Translations under genes and position numbers: made by a program
The notes under the pieces: generated by a model
Database searches by the model: none
Seen by the model: the letters and a program-made list of their open reading frames with translations, nothing else
Told to the model about the DNA's origin: nothing
Part shown: positions 1 through 11,784 of the stretch, one piece after another
Layout: every line of letters starts with the position of its first letter
How positions within the stretch are numbered: the first letter of the stretch is position 1
Source: Paenibacillus dendritiformis
Lineage (GTDB): Bacteria > Bacillota > Bacilli > Paenibacillales > Paenibacillaceae
Direction: 5' to 3'
Assembly (NCBI RefSeq): GCF_945605565.1
Contig: NZ_OX216966.1
Coordinates: forward strand, 4,022,001-4,086,000
Length of the DNA: 64,000 nucleotides

Positions 1-1057
1 GTCCTTGGTCGCCTTGAGGTCCTTGGTCACCTTGCGGTCCTTGGTCACCTTGTGGCCCTTGGTCGCCTTGAGGTCCTTGGTCGCCTTGTGGCCCTTGGTC
101 GCCTTGTGGCCCTTGGTCGCCTTGAGGTCCTTGGTCACCCTGAGGTCCTTGGTCGCCTTGAGGTCCTTGGTCACCTTGAGGTCCTTGTTCGCCTTGCGGT
201 CCTTGGTCACCTTGAGGTCCTTGGTCGCCTTGTGGTCCTTGGTCGCCTTGAGGTCCTTGGTCGCCTTGTGGCCCTTGGTCGCCTTGTGGCCCTTGGTCGC
301 CTTGTGGTCCTTGTTCGCCTTGCGGTCCTTGGTCACCTTGTGGCCCTTGGTCGCCTTGTGGTCCTTGTTCGCCTTGCGGTCCTTGGTCACCTTGTGGCCC
401 TTGGTCGCCTTGAGGTCCTTGTTCGCCTTGAGGTCCTTGGTCGCCTTGAGGTCCTTGGTCGCCTTGTGGCCCTTGGTCGCCTTGAGGTCCTTGGTCGCCT
501 TGAGGTCCTTGTTCGCCTTGCGGTCCTTGGTCACCTTGAGGCCCTTGGTCGCCTTGTGGCCCTTGGTCGCCTTGAGGTCCTTGGTCGCCTTGTGGTCCTT
601 GGTCACCTTGAGGTCCTTGTTCGCCTTGCGGTCCTTGGTCACCTTGAGGCCCTTGGTCGCCTTGAGGTCCTTGGTCGCCTTGCGGTCCTTGGTCGCCTTG
701 TGGCCCTTGGTCGCCTTGAGGTCCTTGGTCGCCTTGTGGTCCTTGGTCGCCTTGAGGTCCTTGGTCACCTTGTGGCCCTTGGTCGCCTTGAGGTCCTTGG
801 TCGCCTTGAGGTCCTTGGTCGCCTTGTGGCCCTTGGTCGCCTTGTGGCCCTTGGTCGCCTTGAGGTCCTTGGTCGCCCTGAGGTCCTTGAGCGCCTTGTG
901 GCCCTTGAACGCCTTGTGGCCCTTGGTCGCCTTGTGGCCCTTGGTCGCCTTGAGGTCCTTGGTCGCCCTGAGGTCCTTGAGCGCCTTGTGGCCCTTGAAC
1001 GCCTTGAACGCCTTGAGGTCCTTGAGGTCCTTGAGGTCCTTGAGGTCCTTGAGGTCC
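1..1057. repeat. 9-nt tandem coding repeat of the collagen region
   Basis: The stretch consists of 9-nt units (CCTTGGTCG, CCTTGAGGT and variants on the plus strand), often paired into 18-nt units. Every frame stays open because the period is a multiple of three. On the minus strand it encodes Gly-X-Gln triplets. Length variation by slippage is to be expected, and an assembler could have collapsed it. Confidence 0.95.
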
Positions 1058-1480
1058 AACTCCTCCATCTGTCCGTGTAGCCTCCCAATGATTCAAAATG
1101 GGATCGGCTACTACTCTAACCACTCCGGCGTTGGGTACAAGAAATACCCTCATACTGTCACCCGGATTGAAATTCATTTGAGCGGTGAAGTTTACTGTGA
1201 AAGGAAAATCAGGTTTATCCGTATTTCGGATAAATAACCTTCCGGAGTTGTTAGGTCCTTCCAATACGAGTGCAACGAATTCCACTTGAGGGTTCGCCAC
1301 AAGCAAAAGGCTGACGCTTATCGTATACACGCCACCCTCGCTGGCGACGAAGGTAGAAGTCGCTGGGTTGTACTCGCCGTTCAAATCATACTCAACGGTT
1401 TGAAAGAATAAATTGAACGGTCCTGGGTTTAAAATAATTTGATCTGCACTCGCACGAGCTCTAAATGCGGATTCGGCCAA
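1..1480 (-). CDS. Collagen-like surface protein with N-terminal globular domain (3' end outside window)
   Basis: Read on the minus strand, a TTG start at 1480 lies 8 nt after the ribosome site GGAGGTG. About 130 residues follow that look like a beta-rich TNF/C1q-like jelly roll (hydrophobic alternating strands such as [16 protein letters not shown] and [15 protein letters not shown]). From about 1057 to the window edge the frame is unbroken Gly-X-Gln triplets, with Pro, Asp, Glu, Val or Ala in X. Such proteins (the BclA group is the known example) form collagen triple helices on spores or cell surfaces. Here the globular part precedes the collagen part, the reverse of BclA. Gln in every Y position is unusual. 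The neighbouring sugar-modifying genes suggest glycosylation. The stop codon is not in the window. The collagen reading is certain; the fold of the N-terminal domain is inferred. Confidence 0.88.
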   Translation of the reverse strand, partial: MAESAFRARASADQIILNPGPFNLFFQTVEYDLNGEYNPATSTFVASEGGVYTISVSLLLVANPQVEFVALVLEGPNNSGRLFIRNTDKPDFPFTVNFTAQMNFNPGDSMRVFLVPNAGVVRVVADPILNHWEATRTDGGVGPQGPQGPQGPQGPQGVQGVQGPQGAQGPQGDQGPQGDQGPQGDQGPQGVQGPQGAQGPQGDQGPQGDQGPQGDQGPQGDQGPQGDQGPQGDQGPQGDQGPQGDQGPQGDQGPQGDQGPQGDQGPQGDQGPQGDQGPQGDQGPQGEQGPQGDQGPQGDQGPQGDQGPQGDQGPQGDQGPQGEQGPQGDQGPQGDQGPQGDQGPQGDQGPQGEQGPQGDQGPQGDQGPQGEQGPQGDQGPQGDQGPQGEQGPQGDQGPQGDQGPQGDQGPQGDQGPQGDQGPQGDQGPQGEQGPQGDQGPQGDQGPQGDQGPQGDQGPQGDQGPQGDQGPQGDQGPQGDQGPQGDQGPQGDQG

Positions 1481-1661
1481 CTTGATGTCACCTCCGTATT
1501 CTGATGCAGCTCCACTCCCAAAAAACTTCAGATAGTGAAGCCTTTAATATAGTATGTGGTAATGCGCGGCGAGCCTCGGCTCTTGCAGAGGTGAAATCGT
1601 ATATTGTGAAATGGCCGAAAAAAGCTTTTTTTAACCAGAAAAGTACGCCGGCACGAAGGGA

Positions 1662-1933
1662 GCAGCTTTGGGAGAGCGCTCGGTCACAATGTCTGCAGAA
1701 GCATCTGCACAAAGAAGCCCGGAGAGGAAATCGTGCTGTTCCTCGACGGAGACATGGTCACTTTCGACGGGGAGCTGATTCCGTTCATCCAGTCAGTTGA
1801 GCAAGGGATGGACGTTGCCTTGAACCGACATTCCGGAGTAACAAACCGCAAGGATGCGCCCGGCTATGCGCCGATATCATTCACGCGCATCAGGGGCTTT
1901 TACCTATCGGGAAAGGGGCTGTTGCTTCCCTGA
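1662..1933 (+). pseudogene. Glycosyltransferase fragment
   Basis: A plus-strand frame reads GRALGHNV, then PGEEIVLFLDGDMV, then ELIPFIQSVEQGMDVALNRHSG. This is the DxD-containing core of a GT2-type glycosyltransferase (LDGDM is the metal-binding region). There is no start region, and the frame degenerates after about 65 codons. It is a decayed remnant beside the intact glycan cluster. The rest of 1481-2029 shows no other gene. Confidence 0.6.
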
Positions 1934-2029
1934 AGCAACCAAGATTTCCGATCGTTCACCCGCAAAAAAAGCCGTCTCCCAAGCGGCAGCCGGCTCTTTA
2001 CTTTTAATCGGAATTGGGGGACAGTCTAT

Positions 2030-2770
2030 TCATGGTGCAGGAACAGTCTGCTTGGTCCCGATATACAGCGTATCTTTCTCGGACAAACCGTACAGGTGTG
2101 CTTCCTTGACACCGTATTTTTCCGCCAAATTAAATAAAACGACATGAAACCCGGCCGCTTCCAATCGGCCAACGAATCCTTTACGATTATAAATGCGTAC
2201 ATGATCGTCTTGGCCGAAGTGTTCTTTTCTTGCCTGCGGCGAGGTCACCGCCGGGTCCTCTAGAATCTCCTCGAAGTTTAAAGCGATCGGCACTTGCAGA
2301 ATGCTCCAGCCGTTCGGTTTCAATACGCGGTAGATTTCTCCCATTGCTTTGTGATCTTCGATAACATGTTCCAGTACATGGCTGCAAATAACAGCATCGA
2401 ATGTTTCGTCAGCGTAAGGCATAGCCGTTAAGTCCACCCGTTCCATTTCCGAATCCTGAGGCATTAAATCGCCGCATATATAGGAAATGTTCGGATATCC
2501 TTTTAACCATTCTCTTAAATTTCTCTCGGGTGCAATGTGCAGTAATTTTTGCGGCCTTACGAGCAAATCCGTTTCCCTTTCGATATAGAATTTATACAAC
2601 CTTTCCCTGTCGAAAGAGGAGCACACGGGACACATGGCGGTCAGCTTGTTCCACATTTCATACTGGCACTTGGGAAAATCGTAAATATCCGGCCACGGGT
2701 GAAACCGTACAATCGTATTATTGCAATAAGGACAATAGTAAGGACCCTGATGTTTGAGATGGTCAACCAA
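2030..2770 (-). CDS. Class I SAM-dependent methyltransferase with N-terminal Cys pairs
   Basis: The chosen start is TTG at 2770, 8 nt after AGGAAAGGAG, giving 246 residues. Two CxxC pairs near the N-terminus (CPYC, CPVC) could hold a zinc ion. The methyltransferase fold follows, with a degenerate SAM site (LLHIAPERNL), ICGDLMP, the acidic VDLTAMPY segment, DAVICSHVLEHV and YRVLKPNGW. Methyltransferases of this sort in glycan clusters usually modify a sugar or a glycosylated product. It follows the NeuD-like acyltransferase by 16 nt and probably shares its transcript. The acceptor cannot be told from sequence. Confidence 0.82.
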   Translation of the reverse strand: MVDHLKHQGPYYCPYCNNTIVRFHPWPDIYDFPKCQYEMWNKLTAMCPVCSSFDRERLYKFYIERETDLLVRPQKLLHIAPERNLREWLKGYPNISYICGDLMPQDSEMERVDLTAMPYADETFDAVICSHVLEHVIEDHKAMGEIYRVLKPNGWSILQVPIALNFEEILEDPAVTSPQARKEHFGQDDHVRIYNRKGFVGRLEAAGFHVVLFNLAEKYGVKEAHLYGLSEKDTLYIGTKQTVPAP

Positions 2771-2786
2771 TGATTTTTCTCCTTTC

Positions 2787-3428
2787 CTAATTCTTATCAA
2801 GCCGTTTTTTGATGACGGCTGGCACCCCCGCAGCCATAGTAAAGTCAGGGATATCGCCTTTGACAAAGGCTCCGCCGCCAATCATAGACCAGCAGCCGAT
2901 GCGGCATTTCTCCCGAACCGAGGAGCCGATGCCGATGTAGGCTCCTTCGCCTACGGCTACATTACCTGCCAGATTCACACCCGGGGCGATGGTGACATAA
3001 TCGTCAATGACCGTATCATGACTGATGTTGGCGCTTCGATTGATGATCACATGGCATCCGATCCGGATATTATCGGTAAGGATGGCCCCTTCGCAGATCA
3101 TGCTGCCTTGCCCCACGATATTTCTCCTCGACACACGGACACGCGGATGGATTAGCGGGTCTGCGATGCGGAATCCCGACCGGATGGTATCGTAAGCGAA
3201 CCGCTTCTTTAATGCCGGGGCTCCGACCCCGGCACAAACGATCTCGATCTCATGCCGCATCGCTTCAATATCATCAAGCGTTCCCAATACGGGAACTCCA
3301 TTCACCAGTTGACCTTTCATTTCAGGCCGTTCGTCCAGGAACCCCAGCACCTGCACTCCCATCTCTTCGCAAAGCCAGTTGACCTCGCGGGCGTGTCCGC
3401 CCGATCCCCAGATGATGATCTTTCTCAT
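2787..3428 (-). CDS. NeuD/PglD-type sugar O/N-acyltransferase
   Basis: The protein has 213 residues. The N-terminal Rossmann-like half begins MRKIIIWGSGGHAREV, the sugar-nucleotide binding signature of the NeuD/PglD family. The C-terminal half carries left-handed beta-helix hexapeptides (IGCHVIINRSANISHDTVIDD, with the catalytic His in SHD) and ends in VPAVIKKRL. Members transfer acetyl or other acyl groups from CoA to an amino-sugar nucleotide. It overlaps the stop of the aminotransferase gene by 4 nt. That is the expected order for making an N-acylated amino sugar. Confidence 0.88.
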   Translation of the reverse strand: MRKIIIWGSGGHAREVNWLCEEMGVQVLGFLDERPEMKGQLVNGVPVLGTLDDIEAMRHEIEIVCAGVGAPALKKRFAYDTIRSGFRIADPLIHPRVRVSRRNIVGQGSMICEGAILTDNIRIGCHVIINRSANISHDTVIDDYVTIAPGVNLAGNVAVGEGAYIGIGSSVREKCRIGCWSMIGGGAFVKGDIPDFTMAAGVPAVIKKRLDKN

Positions 3429-4564
3429 ATGGCATTCCCCTCGGTAATGCTTCCAAGCACCTTCACAATCCGCCCAACGGTGGCCTCATTCATTTCCTCC
3501 CAGAGAGGCAGACTGATAATACGGTCTGCAATCCGTTCCGTCACCTGAAGATCGGAATGGGGGTAGCTTTGAAACTGCTTCTGCTGATGGCATGCGGGGG
3601 AGAAGTAAGTCCGGGCTTCAATCGAATGGGAGGCTAACCGCCGGATGACTTCCCGGTTGCCGGGAGGGTCCGGGCTCAGCATAGAGAAAAATTGCAGGGG
3701 CACCCGGCCTTGCATCTTTTGGACAGACCATCCCCGCTGCATTAGATCCTGTTGCTGCAGTTCACGATGATAATAGCCAATGATCGTTTTTCTTCTCTCC
3801 TGTACTGCCTGGAACCCTTCAAGAGTGGCTAAGGCGATAGCGGCGGTATATTCCGATATTTTGCTGTTTAAGCCTAACAATACGGATTCCCTGGAGCTGG
3901 AGAAGCCGAAGTTGCCGGCCCGGCGGATTCGCTGAATGAGATCCTGGTCCGCGCTATACACCAGCCCGCCTTCTCCGACGCCAAACGTTTTGGTCGCGTG
4001 AAAGCTGAACACCACGGCTCCGCCGAAGCCTTTGCCGAATTGTGCGGCATCCTCCGGAACGGTCGTTCCAAAGCTGGCAGCCGCATCGATGACGACTGGA
4101 ATTCCTTCCTTTAGCAGTTTATCGTATATGGATAAATCGATAGCCGAACCGAAAGTGGCGTAAGGGACGATGACCGCGATCTGCTCGCCCAGCCGCTCAA
4201 CCGTTTCCACCACTTGTGCTCTGTTCATTTGCCAATCATCCGGTTCAATATCCAGGAAATATGGCTCAAGCCCGCACCACTCGGCGGCAAGAGGGGTCGC
4301 TGCAAAAGTAAAGCTGGGCATCACCGCATATTTGCCCCGGGGCCGCTTGCTTTGCGAAATCGCCAGTATCAGCCCGAGAGTAGCGTTATGCACCGTCACG
4401 GCTGCGCCGATGCCGCCGAACATTTGGGCAATCACGCGCGTTTCAAACAGATGATTTAAGGGTCCGTAATTGGAGTAAATCCGGCTTGCTTCTATTTTTT
4501 CAAAATAAGAAAGCAACCGCTCCTTTTTGACTAAATTCGGTCGCAAGAACGGAATTTCATACAT
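3425..4564 (-). CDS. DegT/DnrJ/EryC1 PLP sugar aminotransferase
   Basis: I start at the ATG at 4564 after GAGGGTG (379 residues); a TTG at 4603 is also possible. The family features are MPSFTFAATP, VVIDAAASFG (the Asp binding the pyridoxal nitrogen) and the Schiff-base lysine in SFHATKTFGVGEGG. These enzymes transaminate keto-sugar nucleotides (for example to viosamine or perosamine) in the cytoplasm. With the adjacent NeuD-like enzyme it makes an acylated amino sugar for a surface glycan. The exact sugar is not deducible. Confidence 0.88.
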   Translation of the reverse strand: MYEIPFLRPNLVKKERLLSYFEKIEASRIYSNYGPLNHLFETRVIAQMFGGIGAAVTVHNATLGLILAISQSKRPRGKYAVMPSFTFAATPLAAEWCGLEPYFLDIEPDDWQMNRAQVVETVERLGEQIAVIVPYATFGSAIDLSIYDKLLKEGIPVVIDAAASFGTTVPEDAAQFGKGFGGAVVFSFHATKTFGVGEGGLVYSADQDLIQRIRRAGNFGFSSSRESVLLGLNSKISEYTAAIALATLEGFQAVQERRKTIIGYYHRELQQQDLMQRGWSVQKMQGRVPLQFFSMLSPDPPGNREVIRRLASHSIEARTYFSPACHQQKQFQSYPHSDLQVTERIADRIISLPLWEEMNEATVGRIVKVLGSITEGNAI

Positions 4565-4684
4565 GAGGCACCCTCTTCTCACTGGAATCCTTTTTCCAAT
4601 CAATGTGTGTACCTTAGAGTATGAACCCCATGAACGGGGGGGGAACGGCGAATACCTTACCTGGCTCTCCGATTTTCACAGTCC

Positions 4685-5551
4685 TCATTCTACTGTATTC
4701 AAGATCGTATCGATCCGCTGAATGTCTTCTGCAAATTGCGGATATCCCTGCACGCGTACGCGGTAAGCAAGAAGAGCGGTTTTGTACAGCTCCTCCGTTT
4801 CCAGAAAGCCCTCCTCTCTGGAGGCGATCGTTATATCAAGCCATTCGCTGAACGCTTTAAAACCAAGCGCGTTGTTGTTTTGGCTGGCATGTAATCGAAA
4901 ATAGCTGAGCGCTTCCGGAATATAAACCGCTTTTCCTTTGGACAAGAGAGATAACCAGGCAGCCATATCGTTGATCAGCGAGTATTGCTTCCCGCGGTAT
5001 ACTCCGAACCGTTCGGTAAGGTCCGCTTTTTTAAACAATACGGTCGTCGGTTCGCCGATCATATTTAAGCATCGGGTTAATGCGATGTTCCCCAGCGTTT
5101 TTCCATCCATCACTCTTGTCTCTTCGTAGAGTCTGACCGTTGCGGCGATAGGCGGAAGAAAGCTCCCCGATTCATTAATGGTTTGCCGGTAGGACGTGAC
5201 TAGCGTGATGTTTTCGAATTCGTTAAAAAAGTAAAGCATTTTGGAGATCTTTTCTTTATGAAATACGTCGTCATCCATCAAGTAATTGATATATTCCCCC
5301 GAGGCCAGGTCGAAGCATTTGTGCCAGTTTTCAAGAAAAAGGTTTTTCTCGTTTTTATGGTATTTAATCTGGGGATAAGACGGCAGATAAGCTGCTTCCA
5401 GCATTTGTTGCACTTCGTTATTGGAGCTGTCGTCACAAATGACGATTTCGATATTCGGGTAGGTTTGTTCAAGTACGCTGTCGATGGCGATTTTTAGCGT
5501 ATGGGGCCGGTTATAAGCGGGAATCACGACACTAACCAACGGATGTGCCAA
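4685..5551 (-). CDS. GT2 family glycosyltransferase
   Basis: The TTG start at 5551 follows AAGGTGGAG, giving 288 residues. The upstream open frame to 5767 lacks a ribosome site. The GT-A fold shows as VSVVIPAYNRPHTLKIAIDS, NIEIVICDDSS and the metal-binding YLMDDDVF. There are no membrane segments, so it probably acts at the cytoplasmic face. It is divergent from the next glycosyltransferase, leaving about 220 nt for two promoters. The role in decorating surface protein or polysaccharide is inferred from position. Confidence 0.85.
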   Translation of the reverse strand: MAHPLVSVVIPAYNRPHTLKIAIDSVLEQTYPNIEIVICDDSSNNEVQQMLEAAYLPSYPQIKYHKNEKNLFLENWHKCFDLASGEYINYLMDDDVFHKEKISKMLYFFNEFENITLVTSYRQTINESGSFLPPIAATVRLYEETRVMDGKTLGNIALTRCLNMIGEPTTVLFKKADLTERFGVYRGKQYSLINDMAAWLSLLSKGKAVYIPEALSYFRLHASQNNNALGFKAFSEWLDITIASREEGFLETEELYKTALLAYRVRVQGYPQFAEDIQRIDTILNTVE

Positions 5552-5770
5552 GATAACTCCACCTTTCTTAAAAATGAGTTGTATCCCTCTTTGTACGATC
5601 GGATTTCTACCTCTCAGACTATTCGGTCTCAAGCGAATTGTGCGTTCATATAAGGCTTTTGGGTGGACAAATAGGAGAGCAGCGGAATACACTGCGTATG
5701 TGAAAGAAGAGAATGGTTCGTCACTTGGCTCCAGTTTTGCGTTCGACATTTGAGAAAGGGGAATCAACTC

Positions 5771-7300
5771 TTGTCATCGGACTTCATTCCTTTATTGACG
5801 GTTCATCTGTTTTTGACAGACAAGATTTCGAAGGATAAATTGAAAGAACCGATCTTGGAGTTGGAAGAAAACCACATCACCGTGAAAATGTATGGACCTG
5901 ATGATCCATTAGTCGATGCCGGCCCCCGGAAACCGCGTGTCTATGTGTCCATAGGAGATGAATGGGAACCTTTTGCAACCCTAAGATCGCTGCCTATTCA
6001 GGAAAAAAAACGTTGGCTGCACTTCCATTCGCCGGACGAACTCGAATCGCATAAATTGTTTTATTGCTGGATCAGAGCAACGGATCCTCTCCCTGAAAAC
6101 AAAGCCGTTCCTCCTACCCGTTTTTCTTCCGAGACGCCTCTCATATCCGTGTTCACGGCCAGCTACAGGTCAAAAGAAAGAATTCAACGTCCTTATCGAT
6201 CGCTTTTAAATCAAACTTACCCCAACTGGGAATGGGTCATTGTGGACGATTCCGGAGATAACGAGGAGACGTACAAGAATGACTTGCTTCCTTTGAAAGA
6301 CCCTCGCGTGCGCAGATATCGCCAGGATTCCCGCAATGGCTATATTGGGGCGCTCAAAAGGTATGCCGCAGGCCTTTGTACAGGGGAAATCTTAGTTGAG
6401 GTGGATCATGACGACGACCTGATGCCCGATTGCCTGGAGAAGATCGTCCGGGCATTTCAGCAAAATCCCGAATGCGGATTTGTTTACGGGGATTGCACCG
6501 AGGTGTACGCAGAGAACCTTCATGCGCATTGGTACGGCTGGGATTGCGGTTTTGGATACAGCGTATTTTATCGGGTGTGGCTGCGTGAAATGAACCGTTG
6601 GCAAAATGCGCACAGGCATACGACGATCAACGGCAATACCGTACGCCACTTGGTCGGGTTGCCGAATCATCCCCGCGCATGGTCTCGGGATTGTTATCAT
6701 CTGGTCGGGGGTCATCGCGATGAGTTGCTGGTGGCCGACGATTACGACATGCTGATTCGGACGTTTCTTTGTTCCAAGTTTGCGGCCGTTCCTGATTTAC
6801 TCTATATCCAGTATCGGAACGAAAGAGGAAACAACACCACGTTTCTAAGAAATAAGCAGATTCAGATCTTGGTCAGAGAACTGGAACGGGTTTACCACGA
6901 TAGAATTCATTCGAGGCTGACCGAGCTGGAGCTGCCGGAGCATCTGCCGTACAGCCGTATATGGGAGACCTCCGTACACGATCCCGCCCGTAAAACGGCT
7001 CATGTCATTCATGAAGACACTTCCCGAGCTTCGATATTGTTCCCGATTCCTTATTCTCATCCGGAAACGGAGCATACTCAATTAAGAAAGACCTTCCAAA
7101 GGGGGATGGAGTCGGGCTTTAAGAACACCGAGGTTATCGTTGTGGGCCGTATCCCCAAGGAAGTGGAGTTTTTCGCTTCCCAAGCGCCTGCGGGGGCGAT
7201 CCGCTGGTGGCCGATGGAGCCGGACGATTCCTTGGAGACTTGCATCCAGTATGCGAAGTATTGTGCATCCTGTAAAGAGAAAGTGGTTGTGATGCCTTAA
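5771..7300 (+). CDS. GT2 family glycosyltransferase, long form
   Basis: The start is TTG at 5771 after AAAGGGG (509 residues). An in-frame TTG at 5750 lacks a clear ribosome site. About 110 N-terminal residues without a recognised domain precede the GT-A domain, which shows LISVFTASYRSKERIQRPYR, WEWVIVDDSGD and VEVDHDDDLMPD (metal-binding DDD). After it come TTINGNTVRHLVGLPNHPRA and a tail of roughly 150 residues. It is probably part of the glycosylation set opposite it. Confidence 0.83.
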   Translation: MSSDFIPLLTVHLFLTDKISKDKLKEPILELEENHITVKMYGPDDPLVDAGPRKPRVYVSIGDEWEPFATLRSLPIQEKKRWLHFHSPDELESHKLFYCWIRATDPLPENKAVPPTRFSSETPLISVFTASYRSKERIQRPYRSLLNQTYPNWEWVIVDDSGDNEETYKNDLLPLKDPRVRRYRQDSRNGYIGALKRYAAGLCTGEILVEVDHDDDLMPDCLEKIVRAFQQNPECGFVYGDCTEVYAENLHAHWYGWDCGFGYSVFYRVWLREMNRWQNAHRHTTINGNTVRHLVGLPNHPRAWSRDCYHLVGGHRDELLVADDYDMLIRTFLCSKFAAVPDLLYIQYRNERGNNTTFLRNKQIQILVRELERVYHDRIHSRLTELELPEHLPYSRIWETSVHDPARKTAHVIHEDTSRASILFPIPYSHPETEHTQLRKTFQRGMESGFKNTEVIVVGRIPKEVEFFASQAPAGAIRWWPMEPDDSLETCIQYAKYCASCKEKVVVMP

Positions 7301-7386
7301 AAGACCGGGCGAACGAGACAGGAGATCGACGACCATTTTCGAAATGCGTATCATGCCAGCGGAAAACCCCTGCGTTACTAATGAAG

Positions 7387-7500
7387 CACACCCCTTAGAA
7401 TGGACATTGGATAAAACCCGTGGTTAATCCGATGATTTCTAAGGGGTGCATTTTGATGGCGAGAAAAGGTCAGAAAATAAGGCAAGATTTAAAAAAGTAG
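7387..7500 (+). mobile_element. IS3-family left-end remnant
   Basis: The arms ACCCCTTAGAA (7390-7400) and TTCTAAGGGGT (7437-7447) form an inverted repeat. It is followed by ATG at 7456 and 14 codons (MARKGQKIRQDLKK), which look like the start of an IS3-group OrfA, then a stop. The same hairpin recurs at 29717-29779. Only the end of the element survives. Confidence 0.6.
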
Positions 7501-7603
7501 AAAGATACATTGAATGAGACAAATACCATCGCTCGACTTTGAAATTTAAATTTTGTTACATAAATCATTTAAATCTATAGTAGAAGGACGGTGCACAGAG
7601 AGA

Positions 7604-8698
7604 TTGCAAACCAAAGAAAATATTTTGACTTATAACGAAGTTGTTTCAATCAGCAATACCTATTTACTTGCAGTAGTATCGGAATTGTTCGGATTAGAAG
7701 GATATGAAATTCAGCGGATTCCGGCACATGACGGAGGGCGGAATGTCGTATATACCTGTGAGAAAGAGGGCGCCGACGCAAAAATACTCAGAATCGCCTT
7801 CTTACCTGACAGAAGCCGGAAAGATTTTCTGGCCGAAGTTGAGTATATCAGGTATTTATTCGAGCATGGCGGAAGTGTCTCGGATGTAGTCAGTTCCCGG
7901 AAGGGGAATCTGCTGGAAGAGATCACTCATAATAATCACACCTTTTTTGTCTGCCTGTTTGTAAAGGCCAAGGGAAAAATGCTGGTGGAAAATCATTATC
8001 GGTACCGGGAAGGAGTTCCTATTACCGAATATTATTATAACTGCGGTAAAGCCCTGGGGAAACTGCACCAGATATCAAAAGGGTATACTCCTGTCCATCG
8101 CCGGTATAGTTTTTTTGATAAATACAATGCCGAATATATCGATAAACTGATTCCCGACTCTTTATCTCTGCTTAAGAAGAAGCTGGCAGATCTTCTTAAC
8201 ACCTTAGAAGAATTGGACAGAAACCGTGAGACTTACGGTATGATCCATTTTGATTATAACGATGGGAATTATTCGATAGATTTTGATACCGGGCAACTAA
8301 CTGTATATGATTTCGATAATTCATGTTTCGGTTGGTATATGTATGACCTGGCAGACCTCTGGAGAGGCGGGGTGGGCTGGACACGATTTGAACCCGACGC
8401 TGGTAAACGTAAAACGTTTATGGATGCTTATTTTAAAACCGTTCTCGCGGGTTACAGATCCGAGACTAATCTCGAAGATTCGATGTTGGATCAGTTGCCT
8501 TTATTTATTCAGGTATGTGTCATGGAAAATATCGTTGCCTCCTTCGAGGATATGCAGAACAGCGGTGAAGAGCCCGAGTGTGATGAGGAGCTGTCGTATC
8601 TTATAATATGCATGGAAGACGATATCCCGTATTATGGATTTTTCCATGAAATTTTCTCTTGTGAAGAGCCTTTTGAATACGAGCAACGAAATAGGTAG
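7604..8698 (+). CDS. Aminoglycoside phosphotransferase (APH) family kinase
   Basis: The kinase fold of the APH/choline-kinase superfamily is clear. It has a nucleotide-binding beta sheet (NVVYTCEKEG), the catalytic loop MIHFDYNDGNY (HxDxxxxN) and the metal-binding YDFDNS. The start is uncertain: a TTG at 7604 lies downstream of an AAGGACGG stretch, and the frame stays open to a TTG at 7553. From 7604 the protein has 364 residues. The family phosphorylates aminoglycosides, choline, homoserine or other hydroxyl substrates, and the sequence does not say which. It stands alone between an IS3 remnant and a rifampin-resistance gene. Confidence 0.8.
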   Translation: MQTKENILTYNEVVSISNTYLLAVVSELFGLEGYEIQRIPAHDGGRNVVYTCEKEGADAKILRIAFLPDRSRKDFLAEVEYIRYLFEHGGSVSDVVSSRKGNLLEEITHNNHTFFVCLFVKAKGKMLVENHYRYREGVPITEYYYNCGKALGKLHQISKGYTPVHRRYSFFDKYNAEYIDKLIPDSLSLLKKKLADLLNTLEELDRNRETYGMIHFDYNDGNYSIDFDTGQLTVYDFDNSCFGWYMYDLADLWRGGVGWTRFEPDAGKRKTFMDAYFKTVLAGYRSETNLEDSMLDQLPLFIQVCVMENIVASFEDMQNSGEEPECDEELSYLIICMEDDIPYYGFFHEIFSCEEPFEYEQRNR

Positions 8699-8700
8699 TC

Positions 8701-8907
8701 TTAGGCCAACACAATCTTTAGCGTAGTCAAGTAGGTGTCTAGCAACATCGGGCCGATCAAGTAACGCTCGTACCCGCGATACTTCGCGGCCAGCTCATTC
8801 GGATGGCCTAGTTCAAGCAGTACGCTTTCGACATCCTCTTTAGATGCTTGGCCAGCTGGTATGTGTTCTTTCAGCATATCTTCAATCAGGCTTGCAGACT
8901 CATTCTT
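8701..8907 (-). pseudogene. HAAS-domain membrane protein fragment
   Basis: The minus strand reads LIEDMLKEHIPAGQASKEDV, then LLELGHPNELAAKYRGYERY, then LIGPMLLDTYLTTLKIVLA and a stop. This is the conserved N-terminal helical segment of HAAS/DUF1700-type proteins that pair with PadR regulators. An in-frame TAG replaces the start and nothing follows the segment, so it is a remnant. Confidence 0.6.
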
Positions 8908-8918
8908 CTAATGAAATC

Positions 8919-8955
8919 AAAGAAGAACCTGGATAGTTTTATCTGGTTCTTCTTT
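8919..8955 (+). promoter_or_regulatory. Hairpin in front of the rifampin phosphotransferase gene, possible attenuator
   Basis: An exact 11-bp stem (AAAGAAGAACC with GGTTCTTCTTT) closes a 15-nt loop that can pair further (GATA with TATC). The descending arm is T-rich. It lies 61 nt before the start of the rifampin phosphotransferase gene, and no gene upstream would need it as a terminator, so conditional termination is plausible. Rifampin phosphotransferase genes elsewhere are drug-inducible. Confidence 0.55.
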
Positions 8956-9004
8956 ATTGCATATAAACATACATATCAAATGTTTGTCTCAATTATATGG
9001 TTAG

Positions 9005-11605
<2,601 letters not shown>

Positions 11606-11673
11606 TGACTGAATACGTCAAGTAAGAGCCTTTGTCATAATGGACGGCATTACATGCAATCTGTGAAATATGA

Positions 11674-11713
11674 AGAGAGCAACACGTAGCGACAGGCACT
11701 CGTGTTGCTCTCT
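11674..11713 (+). terminator. Terminator-like hairpin after rph
   Basis: A perfect 13-bp stem (AGAGAGCAACACG with CGTGTTGCTCTCT) and 14-nt loop lie 69 nt after the rph stop. No T-run follows, so termination may be weak. Confidence 0.55.
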
Positions 11714-11784
11714 GTTCTAAGCACCAGGCTTCTTAACGACAAGGACCCAAACTTCAATTTCGAACATGCGGTTTTTTTATTTGA

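Noticed and set aside
1..1057. CRISPR-like tandem repeat
   Set aside because: Units are contiguous 9-mers with no unique spacers, and they code for Gly-X-Gln. No cas gene is present. No CRISPR array was seen anywhere in the window.
5..1237. Long plus-strand frames of Leu/Val/Arg repeats across the first kilobase
   Set aside because: They exist only because the 9-nt repeat keeps every frame open. The minus-strand frame gives a collagen sequence, a globular domain and a ribosome site, so the plus frames are shadows.
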